A DNA stretch of 64,000 bases from Gadus chalcogrammus (GCF_026213295.1 NC_079426.1:21502639-21566638); one strand, 5' to 3'. Shown: positions 33,286 through 44,890, counted from the first letter of the stretch. Program-made: numbers and translations. Notes: generated by a model from the sequence alone, not told the origin.

Positions 33286-34607
33286 CCCGGCGTGGTGCCG
33301 TCTCCTTTTGACCTTTTGACCCCAGACTTCTGGGGGAATAGCTGAATCAATTCATTAGTCAATCAGAAGCATGTAAATATCGTCCCGGTGGCGTAAGAGG
33401 ACGAACAAGGTGTCCTTCAACATCTACGCTTCCAGGAGATTGCAACGGTGCCACACATGAGCATATTCGAACATGTTTAATGGTAGTTATTAGCTGTCGA
33501 AATTGGAGGCCTTAATCAATAATGAGCAGCTATTGATTTACTTCCCGATAGAAATTTGTGACAAATGACATGTTATTTAGCATCTACACATTGAGCTGAG
33601 TCCAATGACACTAAGCATGACTCTCTAGCAAATGGTAACATGTATTTTACATGGTACATATGGTCTAGGACATGATCTCGGTGTGGCAAGAGGGCGAGCT
33701 TGATCTCATTGGACTCAGCTTAACGTGTAGATGCTAAATAACATGTAATTTGTCAAAAATCTCCATCGGGAAGCAAATCTATCGCTCGGTGAATGTGAAG
33801 GATGTTTGGTCGGATAGTTATGACGAAGAATAATAATGTGAATCGGAATATTCTATAAATGTCTTGATATCATCTTTCGTCTCAACACTTCTGCTGCAGC
33901 CGCTTAAAGTCTCACTCCGAGAACCTTAAAATATGAATCAATCCATTAGAAGTATGAAAATATCTTCCCGAAGGCGTAACGGGGCAAACAAGGTGTCCTT
34001 TGACATCTACGTTTCGAGGCGATTGCAACAGTGCCACACATGATCATATTTGAATATGTTTCGGGGTAGTAATTAGCTGTCGATTTTGGGGGCCTTTATC
34101 AATAATGAACAGCTATAGATTTGCTTCCCGATGGAGATTTTTGACAAATTACATGTTATTTAGCATCTACACGTTAAGCTGAGTCCAATGAGATCAAGCT
34201 CGCCCTCTTGCCACACCGAGATCATGTCCTAGACTATATGTACCATGTAAAATACATGTTACCATTTGCTAGAGTGTCATGCTTAGTGTCATTGGACTCA
34301 GCTCAATGTGTAGATGCTAAATAACATGTCATTTGTCACAAATTTCTATCGGGAAGTAAATCAATAGCTGCTCATTATTGATTAAGGCCTCCAATTTCGA
34401 CAGCTAATTACTACCATTAAACATGTTCGAATATGCTCATGTGTGGCACCGTTGCAATTGCCTGGAAGCGTAGATGTTGAAGGACACCTTGTTCGCCCTC
34501 TTACGTCACCGGGAAGATATTTACATACTTCTGATTGACTAATGAATTGATTTAGCTATTCCCTCAGAAGTCTGGGGTCAAAAGGTCAAAAGGAGCCGGC
34601 ACCACGC
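33286..34607. repeat. Inner inverted repeat, arms of about 500 bp
   Basis: GGCGTGGTGCCG at 33,286 pairs with CGGCACCACGCCG near 34,595. TCCTTTTGACCTTTTGACCC, ATGAGCATATTCGAACATGT and GAGCTGAGTCCAATGACA also recur inverted. A partial third copy of the outer half lies in direct orientation at about 33,940-34,140. The arm segment at 33,545-33,770 is itself bounded by inverted ATGACATGTTATTTAGCATC-like sequences. Confidence 0.9.
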
Positions 34608-34811
34608 CGCTTATGAGACAACAAAAGTTTATGTGTATTTCTCTCATAACTTTTTGTCATTATTAAAGAGAGGCCTGATTCTCAGATATGCAGGTTGGAT
34701 GGCTACGGTGTAGGTCTGGGAAGAACTTCAGGGCAAAATCTTGCAAGCGAGCCGCTGGGTGAAATGTGCAACGAGATGGAGCACTTGCTGAGTCATTTCC
34801 TGTAAGCCACA
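34608..34811 (-). other. Unrecognised spacer
   Basis: Minus-strand frames of up to 118 codons run from here into repeat Y. No domain recognised. Confidence 0.35.
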
Positions 34812-35205
34812 GGTTGAAGCGTATATGCGTCCTTTGAGACCCCCTTTGATATATAAGAGACCCCAAGGCTTACTTAAATGTTGTCGACTCCTATTCTCCT
34901 CACCTATTGCATCACTTCCTTTAGGGCTTCGGCCTCCTAATTGATCATTGTAGTATAATTGAATGCCCTCTTTCATATATATGATACCTCCACCACTGGG
35001 ACGTGGCAGCAATTCTCCAAATCCATATGGGGAGGGGGGGGGGGGGGGTGATGCTTGTGGACAGTAGGGTTGTACACTAGACATAAATAGGAATCAAACT
35101 CAGGAGAAGGAATGACCATAAATATTTATTTAATAAATTGTTTCAAATAACCCTGCCTCGTTAAATCAATGAGCTTGGTGTTTTGCTTTCAAAAATAGGT
35201 TATAG
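34812..35205. repeat. Dispersed repeat Y, copy 2
   Basis: Matches 17,315-17,700 in direct orientation with point differences and small indels, including a longer G run (about 35,033-35,048). Unlike copy 1, it is not followed by the SWIM/YqaJ-like frame. Confidence 0.75.
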
Positions 35206-35892
35206 AAGAAGTCTAAACTGCACAAAATAAAAACATCCAAGCTGCCTTTTAAGGATACCTTGGAATATCTGTCTATTTTTTAACCATCGGACCCTAGTTT
35301 ACGACAAAAACAACACAATGGACGGCAGCTCCTTTGCTGCGTGGTTTTTAGAACCATGTAAGGATTAGAGGGGGCGGTCGAGAGCAACCACCATAGCAAC
35401 CATGACGGTCAAGTGACTGGATGCAGCCCCGTTGAAAAAAATAGAATACCACTCTACACACTAAATATCAGATTAATGATATTTAAATTATTATGAACAT
35501 GAAGTCTTTATTTGCATGGGTTTACATTTCGTTCTGTGTAGCATGGAAAAATCTGAGAAACACTCCCATTCAGAATGCATTGGTTTACATTTCGTTCTTT
35601 GGAGCACAGATATTTTTATTTATTTATTTATTTTCAGTTTTTGAGGAGGTGCTTCAAAGATGCACATTTTTCTGCAATAATCCAAAATCCAATGGAAAAG
35701 CCCGTTGGCTTGTTGTCCAGGGAAACCAGGGCGACGCTCACTTCCGGGTTGGCCAACATACGTCACCCCTCCACCACGCTATACTGTAAAAACACATGTT
35801 CAAGTTGAATGATAATGCATGAATTTATTCTTTATTCTGCCATATAATTTATTTAAGGGGGGGGGGGGGGGGGGCATACAAGTCTTTTGGCC
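35206..35892. repeat. Repeat Z, copy 2, and unassigned sequence
   Basis: 35,206-35,490 is unrecognised; an ATG at about 35,318 opens a short frame (MDGSSFAAWFLEPC) ending near a possible donor. 35,500-35,625 holds repeat Z with TTTACATTTCGTTCT twice. A G run lies at about 35,858-35,874. Confidence 0.5.
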
Positions 35893-36116
35893 ATAGTGGA
35901 TCCAGATCTGTTCCGGAGCATTTCTGCACCTCGGGCAACAGCGCAGGGTTGACAGGTCCTGCAAAAAACGTCCTGCCCACATACCGTTCAAAATCCACCC
36001 AAAATGTCCTAGAGGCAGCCCAAATAAAAAGTATATTCCACCTTGGCCAACGTTTTGAAAGTAATATTAATTAATTTGAGGGAATATCTGTTGTTGATGT
36101 TTTAGCAGCGAAATGC

Positions 36117-36118
<2 letters not shown>

Positions 36119-36202
<84 letters not shown>

Positions 36203-36227
36203 TGTGTGTGTGTGTGTGTGTGTGTGT
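36119..36227. repeat. (GT)n microsatellite in the right outer arm
   Basis: About 54 GT units with a single interruption near 36,201. Confidence 0.97.
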
Positions 36228-36750
36228 ATAACACGCTATTTTATGTTGAAATGCGACGTAATCCAGTGTTCACGAAAACATACACTGTCAACGTATGCTT
36301 TTGGCGACTGGGTTGGCTCTCAGATATACGTGTTTCTAACAAGATGATATCATTAAAAGTTAGGCTACATAAAGTAACGGTTTAATAACACAAACGCAGG
36401 AAACACGTGAGCTGCTAGTTTAGCGAAAGCAGCGTCCCTAGCAACCTGACGTCGTTGAAACATGCGAGCGAGCCGATAAAATCTTCCTAATAACTATAAA
36501 ACTAAAGATCAGACGTAATCACTGACTAAAGATTATGCAAGTAAAAAGTATATTTCTCGCTAGAAATGTTATTCGAAACAAGTTTAACGGTGATTCGGTC
36601 CTAAAATAGGCCTATTGCATTTCCCATTCGATTAATAAAGAAAACCAAGCCCGAGCCCGTGCACGTTCTGTCCGAGCCCGGCCCGCCCCGACAGATTAAC
36701 TGTAATTATGAGCCCAAGCCCGATTTCAACCCAACATTTTTTTATTACAT

Positions 36751-38438
36751 ACATAGGCGTCGATTACGGGGGGGACGGGGGGGACATGTCCCCCCCATTA
36801 TTTGAAATACGAATTTTGTCCCCACCACTTTTAAAAATGTGCAAACCAATTGCCACTGAAAAAATCCCCACATACTCAACCGAAATCGTTGAGTCTAAAA
36901 TCATGCGATAGGCGTGCACGAAGACATCATTTATTAGATAGACCTACCTAATAAACCGTTGGAACACACAAGACCGGAACCCATAGCAACGCCGGTAAAC
37001 AAACCCCGACTCCCGAGAAGCCCAATCCCTATGAGCTCCCCGCGCTACGACCATCCGGAGGCGCACAGAGCTTTTGGCGGTGATATTATATATACAATTA
37101 TATTATATTATATACTATTATATATAGAGCTCCGAGAGTCGCAAACGGCAACAATCACTTTCTCCTGCATGCTGCAGTTCACCCCGGACTGCACTGCACT
37201 GAGTTTGACGGTTGAACGCTGATTGGCTGTTACGTTACATATGTCAGTCAGTGGCCACGCTGTTGAACGCTGATTGGCCGTCATCACGCGAAATTCGTGT
37301 CAAAGTTGAAATATTTCAACACGAATTTGTCGCGCCACAAATCCTCGTGAACGCGCTCGCCTGTGCACGGCGAAAGTGTGGCGTGACAAATCAAAACAAA
37401 TCAAAAAAATTCACCCGATACACGTCTATACATTCACTTTGTATGGGATCTTGTTGCCTCGTCGCGTTTGGTGTGAACACACTAGAGAAGTTTCAAGATA
37501 GACAGCCAAAATTGACATTTTTATTCAGAAAATAGCCTTTTGCTTCCTGTAAAGCAAAAGGCCTGCATGTGGCCTGCATGTGGAGGGCCACATAAGGTAA
37601 GAAATTGGTTTAAGTAAACGTTGCTGCTGGTTCTGTTTGCTCCTGATGACCTGGCCAAAGGTTATCCACGGTCCTAAGCGATTGTGATCTGATTCTGGTT
37701 GGTGCTCCAGCTAGTATGCATTGTATAGATTGCAGCTAGTAGCAGCTACACACGGTGCGATTGCTATGCCAATGTGGTTATAGTTGTTTTGTCTGATTGA
37801 GATATGTGACGACTTGGAGCCTGGTAGGCCTATCCGGACATAAATATGTTCTCGCATAACCTGTGTGATTATCCTAAACTGTAGGGGATTTTATTTGCGG
37901 GCAATTTGCTTATGTTGTTGCAACGAGTGAAGTCTACATTGTTCCTTCGCAAGTGTTTACTGGTAGTCAGGATTTGGCAGATGCAATTCTCCTCCGGGCG
38001 CTTTTTTTTATTTTTTTATGCAGCATCACATATGCTACCAGCAGCCCTTGCTCGTCTTCAAAAGGCTGATGCTCAGTACCTCGTTTCATTTCGTACCCCC
38101 TTTACAGTCTGGCATTGTTTGTCTGGTAAACTTTTTTGATGTCAAGATAAGTGTTAAATTGCCAAAACTGTTCTTTGTCCTGTGTGTATTAGTATTACAT
38201 ATCCCGAGCCAATACCCTGGTGTTTCCAACGCCGTTTTGCAAAACAAGCCAAAACACAAACTGTGTTTTCAACTTATTGTTCGAATAGGATTTTCAACAC
38301 CTGACTATACACTGAGCATATTGTAATGCAGCGTTGAATGGATGAATAGCTTCCATAAGGGTACCCAGCACTTTTCAAACCACACTCAAGCTTATGGTTA
38401 TTGTCCCCACCACTTCTAAAAACAAACTGACGCCCTTG
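36751..38438. mobile_element. 1.7-kb nonautonomous insertion, GGCGTC ends
   Basis: The left end reads AGGCGTCGATTACGGGGG and then GACATGTCCCCCCC. The right end reads TTGTCCCCACCACTTCTAAA followed by CTGACGCCCT. These give short inverted termini and GTCCCCACCACTT near both ends. The flanks share (A/T)ATACAT/ATTACAT, a probable imperfect target duplication. The intact homologue at about 63,105-63,125 runs straight across the site, which shows that this is an insertion. No transposase was seen. A hAT-type nonautonomous element is my best guess. Confidence 0.75.
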
Positions 38439-38490
38439 AATACATATGTAACTTTGTTCACATTTAGTCTACTCTGCTAAATATATATGT

Positions 38491-38646
38491 AAGGGATAAT
38501 GCATAGAACGCCGGTCATTATCGGGAAAATAAGCCCCACCAGGGCGAACAGTAGGCTACACCGACGCGCAGCGAAGATGTCTTGCTTCGCCCTGAAGGGT
38601 CTTATTTTCGATATTGACCGGCGACGTTCTATACATTAGCCCGCTT
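38491..38646. mobile_element. Hairpin element with GC-rich head (copy A)
   Basis: The arms GGGATAATGCATAGAACG, CCGGTCATTATCGGGAAAAT and AAGCCCC pair with ATTTTCGATATTGACCGG and CGTTCTATACATTAGCCC. The head contains CCGACGCGCAGCGAAG. It is almost identical to 63,175-63,327. Confidence 0.85.
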
Positions 38647-38990
38647 ATTACACGGCTACTGCCAAAACGAAAAAATAACTTCACATGCTGTGTCTTTTTT
38701 TTTTTACAATTTATTCGTTACCAGCATTCGTAGTGTTGATCAGCAGAGGGGTTGACAAGTCACCGGACCCATGCAAGTGAACGGAGCGTTCCACGGCATT
38801 GAGAAGACCCGTGTAATAAAGACCTATAATATTTCTGTTTAGGGCATAGATTTCTCCTCAGATTAGGCTAATAAACCAATGAAAAAATAAAAATAAAAAC
38901 GCTTGATCAAAGGCCCGGCCCGATGATAGTGGTGGGAAATATCGGCCCGACCCGACCCGACGTCGGGCTCGGGCTCGGGCAGAGAATCTA

Positions 38991-39385
38991 AACACTGACT
39001 GGAACTACTTAGCAGGTGTCTGTAGGCCTATATCAGGAGATAATATACTCCCTGCAGCCAATCAGAATACGAGTATTCCCCCAGACTGTGGTATAAACAA
39101 TATTATTCACGAGTTATAATCAACCCCTACACATCAATATTAATGATAACCCATTATTATACGGTATGATTTCTAGATGTCACGTCCGCTCGCGACACTG
39201 GACTTGCGAGGCATCGACGCGGACTTCCATTCACATAGCCAAAAACAAGACAATAGATCTATGGCTAGATCAAAACATCAAGACATACAATTCTAAAAAG
39301 AACAGATGAAGCAGCTACCCTTTTTTCCTTCGCGGTTTGCCTGAGCAGCGCACCTGCATTTAATATATCCGTGAATTGTCACAAT
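38991..39385. other. Unrecognised sequence
   Basis: No gene. TGGTATAAACAATATTATTC near 39,090 hints at another hairpin-type repeat but has no clear partner. Confidence 0.4.
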
Positions 39386-39389
39386 TTCT

Positions 39390-39661
39390 CAGAATCAAAG
39401 GTGAAAGTAGAAACAGACACAGACAATTTTTAACAATAAATGTTCTGTACGGAGCTCCTTAAGGGACATTAGGGAGAACGCTCCCGGGCAGAACCTTAGT
39501 TTGGAAGTCGTGCTTATGACACGACAAATACTCCCAATTGAAATACATGGGTTTGAAATTTGTGCTTTTTGACACGAAAAATTTGAAAATACGTGTCCCT
39601 GATCACGTTTCAATAGATTAAATAACGTGACAGTGTCACGTATTTTCTTGAGACCGGGTTG
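39390..39661. mobile_element. Transposon end, CAACCCGGTCTCA terminus
   Basis: The segment ends at 39,661 with TGAGACCGGGTTG, the reverse complement of CAACCCGGTCTCA. This is close to the CAACCTGGTCTCACAGG terminus of the 5.5-kb element. It contains repeated CGTGTC/GTGCTTTTTGACACG-like phrases. The other end is not visible. Confidence 0.5.
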
Positions 39662-39720
39662 TGTCGCGGTAGCATTGGCAGAGGACCAGGCGCTCCAAAA
39701 TAAGTAGGCTATAGGCCATG

Positions 39721-39795
39721 GTCAAGTCAAGTCAAGTTTATTTATATAGCACATTTAAAACAACAGTAGTTGACCAAAGTGCTGTACACAAATAC
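39721..39795. repeat. SINE tail fragment
   Basis: CAAGTCAAGTTTATTTATAT, AGCACATTTAAAACAAC and CCAAAGTGCTGTACA are the 3' tail phrases of common fish SINEs, here on the minus strand. No tRNA or 5S head is attached. Confidence 0.6.
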
Positions 39796-40645
39796 AATAT
39801 ATTTGTGTACATAGGCAGAGATACGGACGCAGTAAGGTATTGCAGTAATACGAGTGATTGAAATTGCCATTTAAACCACCAAAGTGGTCCAACCACCATG
39901 AAAACAGTTCATACTTCAAGTCACAATGGGCAGAGCCATCTTGAATTCTGTCTCGGAATTTTGCTCGGTCACTAATGAGTTCAACCGAGATGGCGAGTTC
40001 GCCGTCCGAGGAAAAGGGGCGTGTTTGTGCGTGTCGCTAGGTAACGTCCTCAGACCTCCGAGACGGCTGGATATTAAAACGCAGCATTAGGCCTACATTG
40101 TAACGAGTTGAAAACCCCAAGCGTCGGAAAATGAAGCACAAGGGTACCATTTTGCGTCAGAAGCTGAAGCCAATGTCACTGACCGTTCAACGCGCTCAGA
40201 GTGAGAATGTGTTGAAAAGATCGTTCAATCATTGGACAAAAAGGTCTGGGGCAGTAGTGGACCGGTCAAACTCCTTCTCCCTCATCCTGGTGCTAAATGT
40301 GTTAAATGCATCAGCATTTTTCTGTGTGTTTTCAAGCATATGTTTTTTGTGGGTGTCTGGGGCGGGTGCCTGTTACGTCCAAAGAGGCATATGCTTTGTG
40401 GAACTGGATCGGACCGAGGTGCGTTCACTTTCACATCTCAAGCGAACCATACCAGGGTTAGTTTGAAGCGAACCGAGACCAGCTGTTCAGGGAGGTCTCG
40501 GTCGGCTGATTTGGTTCACATCGAAGTGAGGTGGTTGCATTCACACCAACGCAAACGTACCAAACCAAGGGAGCAAACTCGTTTATTGCGCACTGAATGC
40601 TGTTGATGTGAAAGTACGAATAAACTGCTGAAACAGAAGTATCAT
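39796..40645. other. Unrecognised, probably repeat-derived sequence
   Basis: 40,395-40,620 (GGACCGAGGTGCGTTCACTT, AAGCGAACCGAGACC, CATTCACACCAACGCAAACG) looks like a fish MITE family that I have seen elsewhere. Frames up to 124 codons show no domain. Confidence 0.35.
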
Positions 40646-40782
40646 CATGCAATCCATTGATTTCAACAATGTAACTGTATTACCAACTATTTAAATTGTA
40701 ACTGTAACGGAATACAGTTAGCTATAATTTGTATTCTGAATACGTAACGCCGGTACATGTACTCCGTTACTCTCCAACACTG
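40645..40782 (-). mobile_element. hAT-type terminal fragment (CAGTGTTGG end)
   Basis: On the minus strand it begins CAGTGTTGGAGAGTAACGG at 40,782, followed by GCGTTACGTATTCAGAAT. This is the recognisable end of a very common fish hAT-type repeat. The Tc1-like element starts immediately to its right. Confidence 0.6.
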
Positions 40783-40784
40783 CT

Positions 40785-41660
40785 CATAGTGCTTGCGGAA
40801 TTAGTATGTGAACCCTTGAGTTAGGGCGCACTCACACTAGGCTCACTTGCGTTTTAGACCGTTAAAATAGGGCCCTAAGAGCACAACGAAGACTCATCCA
40901 TGAAGTAAACAAACAGGTGAGGTAATGAGGTAAGCAAGCTTGGAATCATTGAGGGGAAGAAGAATTCCCAAGTATATTAGACAATTCTTCAGGATAATGT
41001 GATAAGGTCAGTACGTCAGCTGAAACTGTGTAGAAGTTTGTTGATGCAACAGGACAACGACCCAAAACACTGGAGCAAGTCCATGCAACAGGACAACGAC
41101 CCAAAACACCGGAGCAAGTCCATGCAACAGGACAACGACCCAAAACACCGGAGCAAGTCCATGCAACAGGACAACGACCCAAATCCAGTCCACAACAGAA
41201 TGGCTTCAGAAAAGCAAAATCCGCCGTTTGGAGTGGCCAAGTCAGAGCCCAGACCTCAACCCAATAGTGATGCTATGGATTGACTTGAAGAGGGTCATAC
41301 GACTGAGATGTCCAAAGAATATGACAGAGCTAAAGCAGTTCTACCAGGAAGAATGTGCTAAAATTCCTCCAACGAAGTGCAAGTCTGATCCACAGCTACA
41401 GGAAGCGCCTGGTTGAGGTTATTGCTGCCAAGGGAGGGTCAACTAGTTATTAATTCCAAGGGTTCACTTACTTTATCCACTGCCGTTTTGAATGTTGAAT
41501 AAGTGTGTTCAATAAAGACATGAAAGATCAGAGATTTATGTTATTATTTTTAGACATTGTTTGTCAATACCCTTGACTTAGATCAGATCACATTTATGAC
41601 AAATTTATTCAGAAAACAATGAAATTCCAAAAGGTTCACATACTTTTTCTTGCCACTGTA
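40785..41660 (+). mobile_element. Tc1-like transposon, internally shortened
   Basis: The right terminus GGTTCACATACTTTTTCTTG followed by CCACTGTA (to 41,660) and a decayed left terminus with TTAGTATGTGAACCC (about 40,800) form the inverted ends; TA borders fit the family. The element is about 0.88 kb against roughly 1.2-1.6 kb for full-length relatives, and the DNA-binding N-terminus is missing. Confidence 0.85.
40999..41452 (+). pseudogene. Tc1-like transposase C-terminal half, broken, with 39-bp tandem duplication
   Basis: MQQDNDPKHRSKS, the segment around the second catalytic aspartate, is repeated in frame three and a half times by a 39-bp tandem duplication (about 41,043-41,180). The reading then shifts frame to TEWLQKSKIRRLEWPSQSPD, followed by LNPIVMLW, NMTELKQFYQEE, and, after another shift, VIAAKGGSTSY. 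The third catalytic residue, normally Glu in NPIEMLW, is Val here. These changes, and the missing N-terminus, make the copy inactive. The family is a DD34E cut-and-paste transposase. Confidence 0.85.
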
Positions 41661-42800
41661 TCTGTTCATTTGTATCTCTTTTTGGGGAAAAGCCATTATT
41701 GAAACTCTGATTAAAAAGCCTCATCGGCGACTCAGGTGAGGAGAGAAAGAGCAATCTGTGTGAAAAGGTTTGGGAGGGGGGAACTCATAAATCAATTAAA
41801 TGCATACATTTTTCATGCTTATCTGTTACTGGCTAAAACCTGTGAAGCGGTGAGTGAGCGGAGGACATCGTCCCTCACCAATTAACAACCAGAATACAAT
41901 ACCCACATTGCGTTGCTCCAATGATCGTCTGCATAATTCATCTTAAACCCTTCACCACTGTATTGTCTGAATGTGTGACGAACTGAAGGCAAAGCAATGG
42001 ACAGAATTACACCTTCATTTCTATTCCTATTTTCAGATTGGGTTCAGTCGAGTCAGTTTTTCAGACCAAAATAGACTTCTGCGGTGGGGTGCTATCTAGA
42101 TGCTGGTAAAGCTAATGATAATACAGCCCTTCCAAGGAAATATACAAAAGAGTGATTTACTGCCCACCCCCTTATATTCCTTGCCGTACCAACAAAAATG
42201 GGGAATGAAAAATGGTTTTAAACTGATCTCTGTCTCACATCCTTGTGGGGGAGGAAAGCTCTGCAGAGCTCTGGGGCTTCCCACTTCTCAACTCTCCATC
42301 TCCATCAGCTCTGATTATCTCAGTGTCGCCCTCCAACACCCTTCCTCTCCATCTGCATGAGCCTCCCCAGCAGAGCACCCTGGCTAACTTTTGTTTAATA
42401 AAGCATGTTGTTCATTAGTAGATGGTATTATCATATGAATGTTAATTTTGTAGAGGCAAACTAGATGTCCTTTGTCACACAATGACACAAAAAACACAAG
42501 TTGGCCAAATTTAAAGAGAGGATGACTTGTGTAATGTGTGTTCTTTGTGTGTTTTACACACAATAAATCGGGGAATTCAAGAAATGTCGACTTGGTCGCA
42601 ACATTATTTATATGAGGAATAAATGCTCTGGATAAAACCCCAGAAAATGTCCCCCCAATTTATGAACTAAGCCTCCGGTGTGTGAGCATACATGTGCCTG
42701 CACACATCACAAGAGGAGGAATAAAAAGGCGATAAGGGCCTCCTGCTGTTATTAACAAGTAATCACTGACAGCACGTGCATTCAAACATGCAGTGCTACC
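41661..42800. other. Unrecognised AT-rich sequence
   Basis: No gene or named repeat seen. Confidence 0.45.
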
Positions 42801-42804
42801 AAAA

Positions 42805-42805
<1 letters not shown>

Positions 42806-42875
<70 letters not shown>
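42806..42875. repeat. (CA)n microsatellite, about 35 units
   Basis: Pure CA for 70 bp. A second short CA run follows at 42,898-42,912. Confidence 0.97.
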
Positions 42876-42876
<1 letters not shown>

Positions 42877-42912
42877 CACTTGCAGAAGAATGGGTGCACA
42901 CACACACACACC

Positions 42913-44885
42913 CACAGGTATTTGGGGACCTTTGTTCTCTGCAGTGTTGTCACACTCCACTTCCTCTGGCTGTCAGCGCATTGGGCTCATGTCTGCCCCT
43001 CTTTTCTGTTTGAAGTTTAAAACAAGCAATTGGAATGCACCTCCACGCTCCCCCCTACCTCATGAGCCTTATACACTGTCTGCTCTTTATCCCAACTAAC
43101 CTGGGGGGCTGTGTTAACAGCATCTCAGTGCTGAGCTACAACGCAACCCCCCCCCCCTCCCCCCCTCACCCACTCCTGAGACACCCTGAATCCCTGGATG
43201 GCTGCATTGCTATGTATGTGGGTGTGACACTGTGTTATTGTGGCTTTATCTGTGAGTGTGTGCGCGTGCGTGCACCTGTGACACAGCCTTTGTGTGAGTG
43301 TGTACAGGTAGGACACTTTGTGTAGTTCAATATTTGTGTGGTGAATGTGAGCTAGTGCGCCGCAAACCCATTCATACTGCAGTCATTCTAGCTCCATGCT
43401 TTGGACAACATCCATTCCTCGATCCATTTTACCGCTGGTGTGTGTGTGTGTGTGTGTGTAATCCTGCGTATGCAAACTCTGTGTGCCACCGTCGGTTTGG
43501 GGTGACAGACAGAATCACAAATTGTTGACCAGAAGGTCAACATGAGACTGGCAGGAGACTGAACAGAGATTTTCCCTGATTTCGAAAAATGAGATAGTCA
43601 ATGAGGACCCAAACTAGAATACCAAAAAAAAAAAAAAAAGCAAACCCTCTTTACTTATACAATTATGCAAGTGGTATTATAAGATCAGATGATGCCTGTG
43701 CTTAGGAAAATAAAAGTTTGGAGGGTTCTACATGCACAGCAGTTTTTCGTTATTGTATTAATGCAAGCTACACTTATCCTCTGATTGTTGATTAGTCTGA
43801 ATAGTTCTATTAATTTTCATGTCTAAAAATGGGTAGACATTTTTCAAACTAAACAAAATGTGAATCCAAAAACCTCTGACTAAAAGAGTAAACAAGTGGA
43901 GCAGCATTGCTGGCTTTTATTTTCCACCTCACTCTAAAATATTTTGAAATTCCAATTATTATTATTTGCACTCGATATATACTCAGGGACTTGACAGTCC
44001 CCAAAAGTCCCAATTTCATCACAGTGGAATATGGCGGTGCTCTAACCAAACACAAACATGCGCTCCAAGCCAGCATCATGAATGGTTGTGTAATGGAAAA
44101 CGAATCAAGGAATAACAGCGACTTGGCAACAATTATTAAGGAGGGAAGGGACTGAGAAATCTCCCTTCACTGGTTTTGTTTCTCATCTGTCAAATAAGTG
44201 GACCGTGATTGCAAAATACTTCTAAGGTTAAATTCACAATCAGTATTTTAGAGGTTGTATAAAACCCGCTGGCCACCTACGGTAGCTTGGACGACTGGCG
44301 ACTGTAAATGTGTGCCATTTAAAATGATGATTCCACTAAAATGAGTTAGTCGGTTATAAAAATGCATTATATTGAGAGCTTGCCGTCCCTACCCCACAAT
44401 TTATCAAAATAACCTTGTCTTAAAAACCTAAGTCTTGATTTGAATTATTTTGAAGGGAAGCAGAATGATAGTAATGATATCTAATGATATTAAACAGAAA
44501 TGCTGTCCCACAACTGAAACACGAACAGTCTATTAATACAATGAGCCCAATTTTGTCATCAGCCCTAGCCCTTTTTGACAAAGTGATGCATTCACTCCGT
44601 AAAGGTTACTACATTTTGATCCAATGTCTCAAAAAAGTCACTATAAAACACATAATTTCTATAATAACCTATGATATATATCCAACGTTGAGTGCACAAA
44701 TGTCTTAAACTGTTTGCTGTCAATGTGCAGATTAGATTTGTATTTTTTTGCCACTACTGAAATGGTTCGGTATAGTGATCGACTCATCTGGAACCAATCC
44801 CGGCGTTCCTAAAGGTTAACTATGCAAGGATCCAAACATTGTTTGCAGTCATCAATTATGAATGCAAAACCCAAAATGACAACTA
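42913..44885. other. Unrecognised sequence with small simple repeats
   Basis: A C-rich run lies at 43,147-43,168, a GT run at 43,439-43,459 and an A run at 43,623-43,639. No gene supported. Confidence 0.45.
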
Positions 44886-44890
44886 CAATT

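Larger units (their letters stand above)
32298..36632. mobile_element. Large foldback structure with concentric inverted repeats
   Basis: Outer arms at about 32,570-33,283 and 35,893-36,632 match as reverse complements over roughly 700 bp. Each includes an AC/GT microsatellite at the same position. Shared phrases are ACACGTATATCTGAGAGCCA, GGATTACGTCGCATTTCAAC and GACATTTTGGGTGGATTTTG. Inside lies a second, independent inverted pair (33,286-33,790 and 34,100-34,607). Repeat Y and repeat Z copies occupy 34,812-35,630. No transposase frame was found. It could be one foldback transposon with nested insertions or several elements stacked at one site. Confidence 0.8.
36640..38990. mobile_element. 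DNA transposon with GCCCGAGCCCG ends, interrupted
   Basis: The left end has AAGCCCGAGCCCGTGCACG. The right end near 38,930-38,985 has GGCCCGACCCGACCCGACG and GGGCTCGGGCTCGGGC, giving inverted GC-rich termini. A hairpin lies inside at 38,491-38,646. The copy is split by the insertion at 36,751-38,438. The region at 62,989-63,422 is a second copy without that insertion. The superfamily is probably hAT-like, but I could not resolve a target duplication. Confidence 0.65.
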
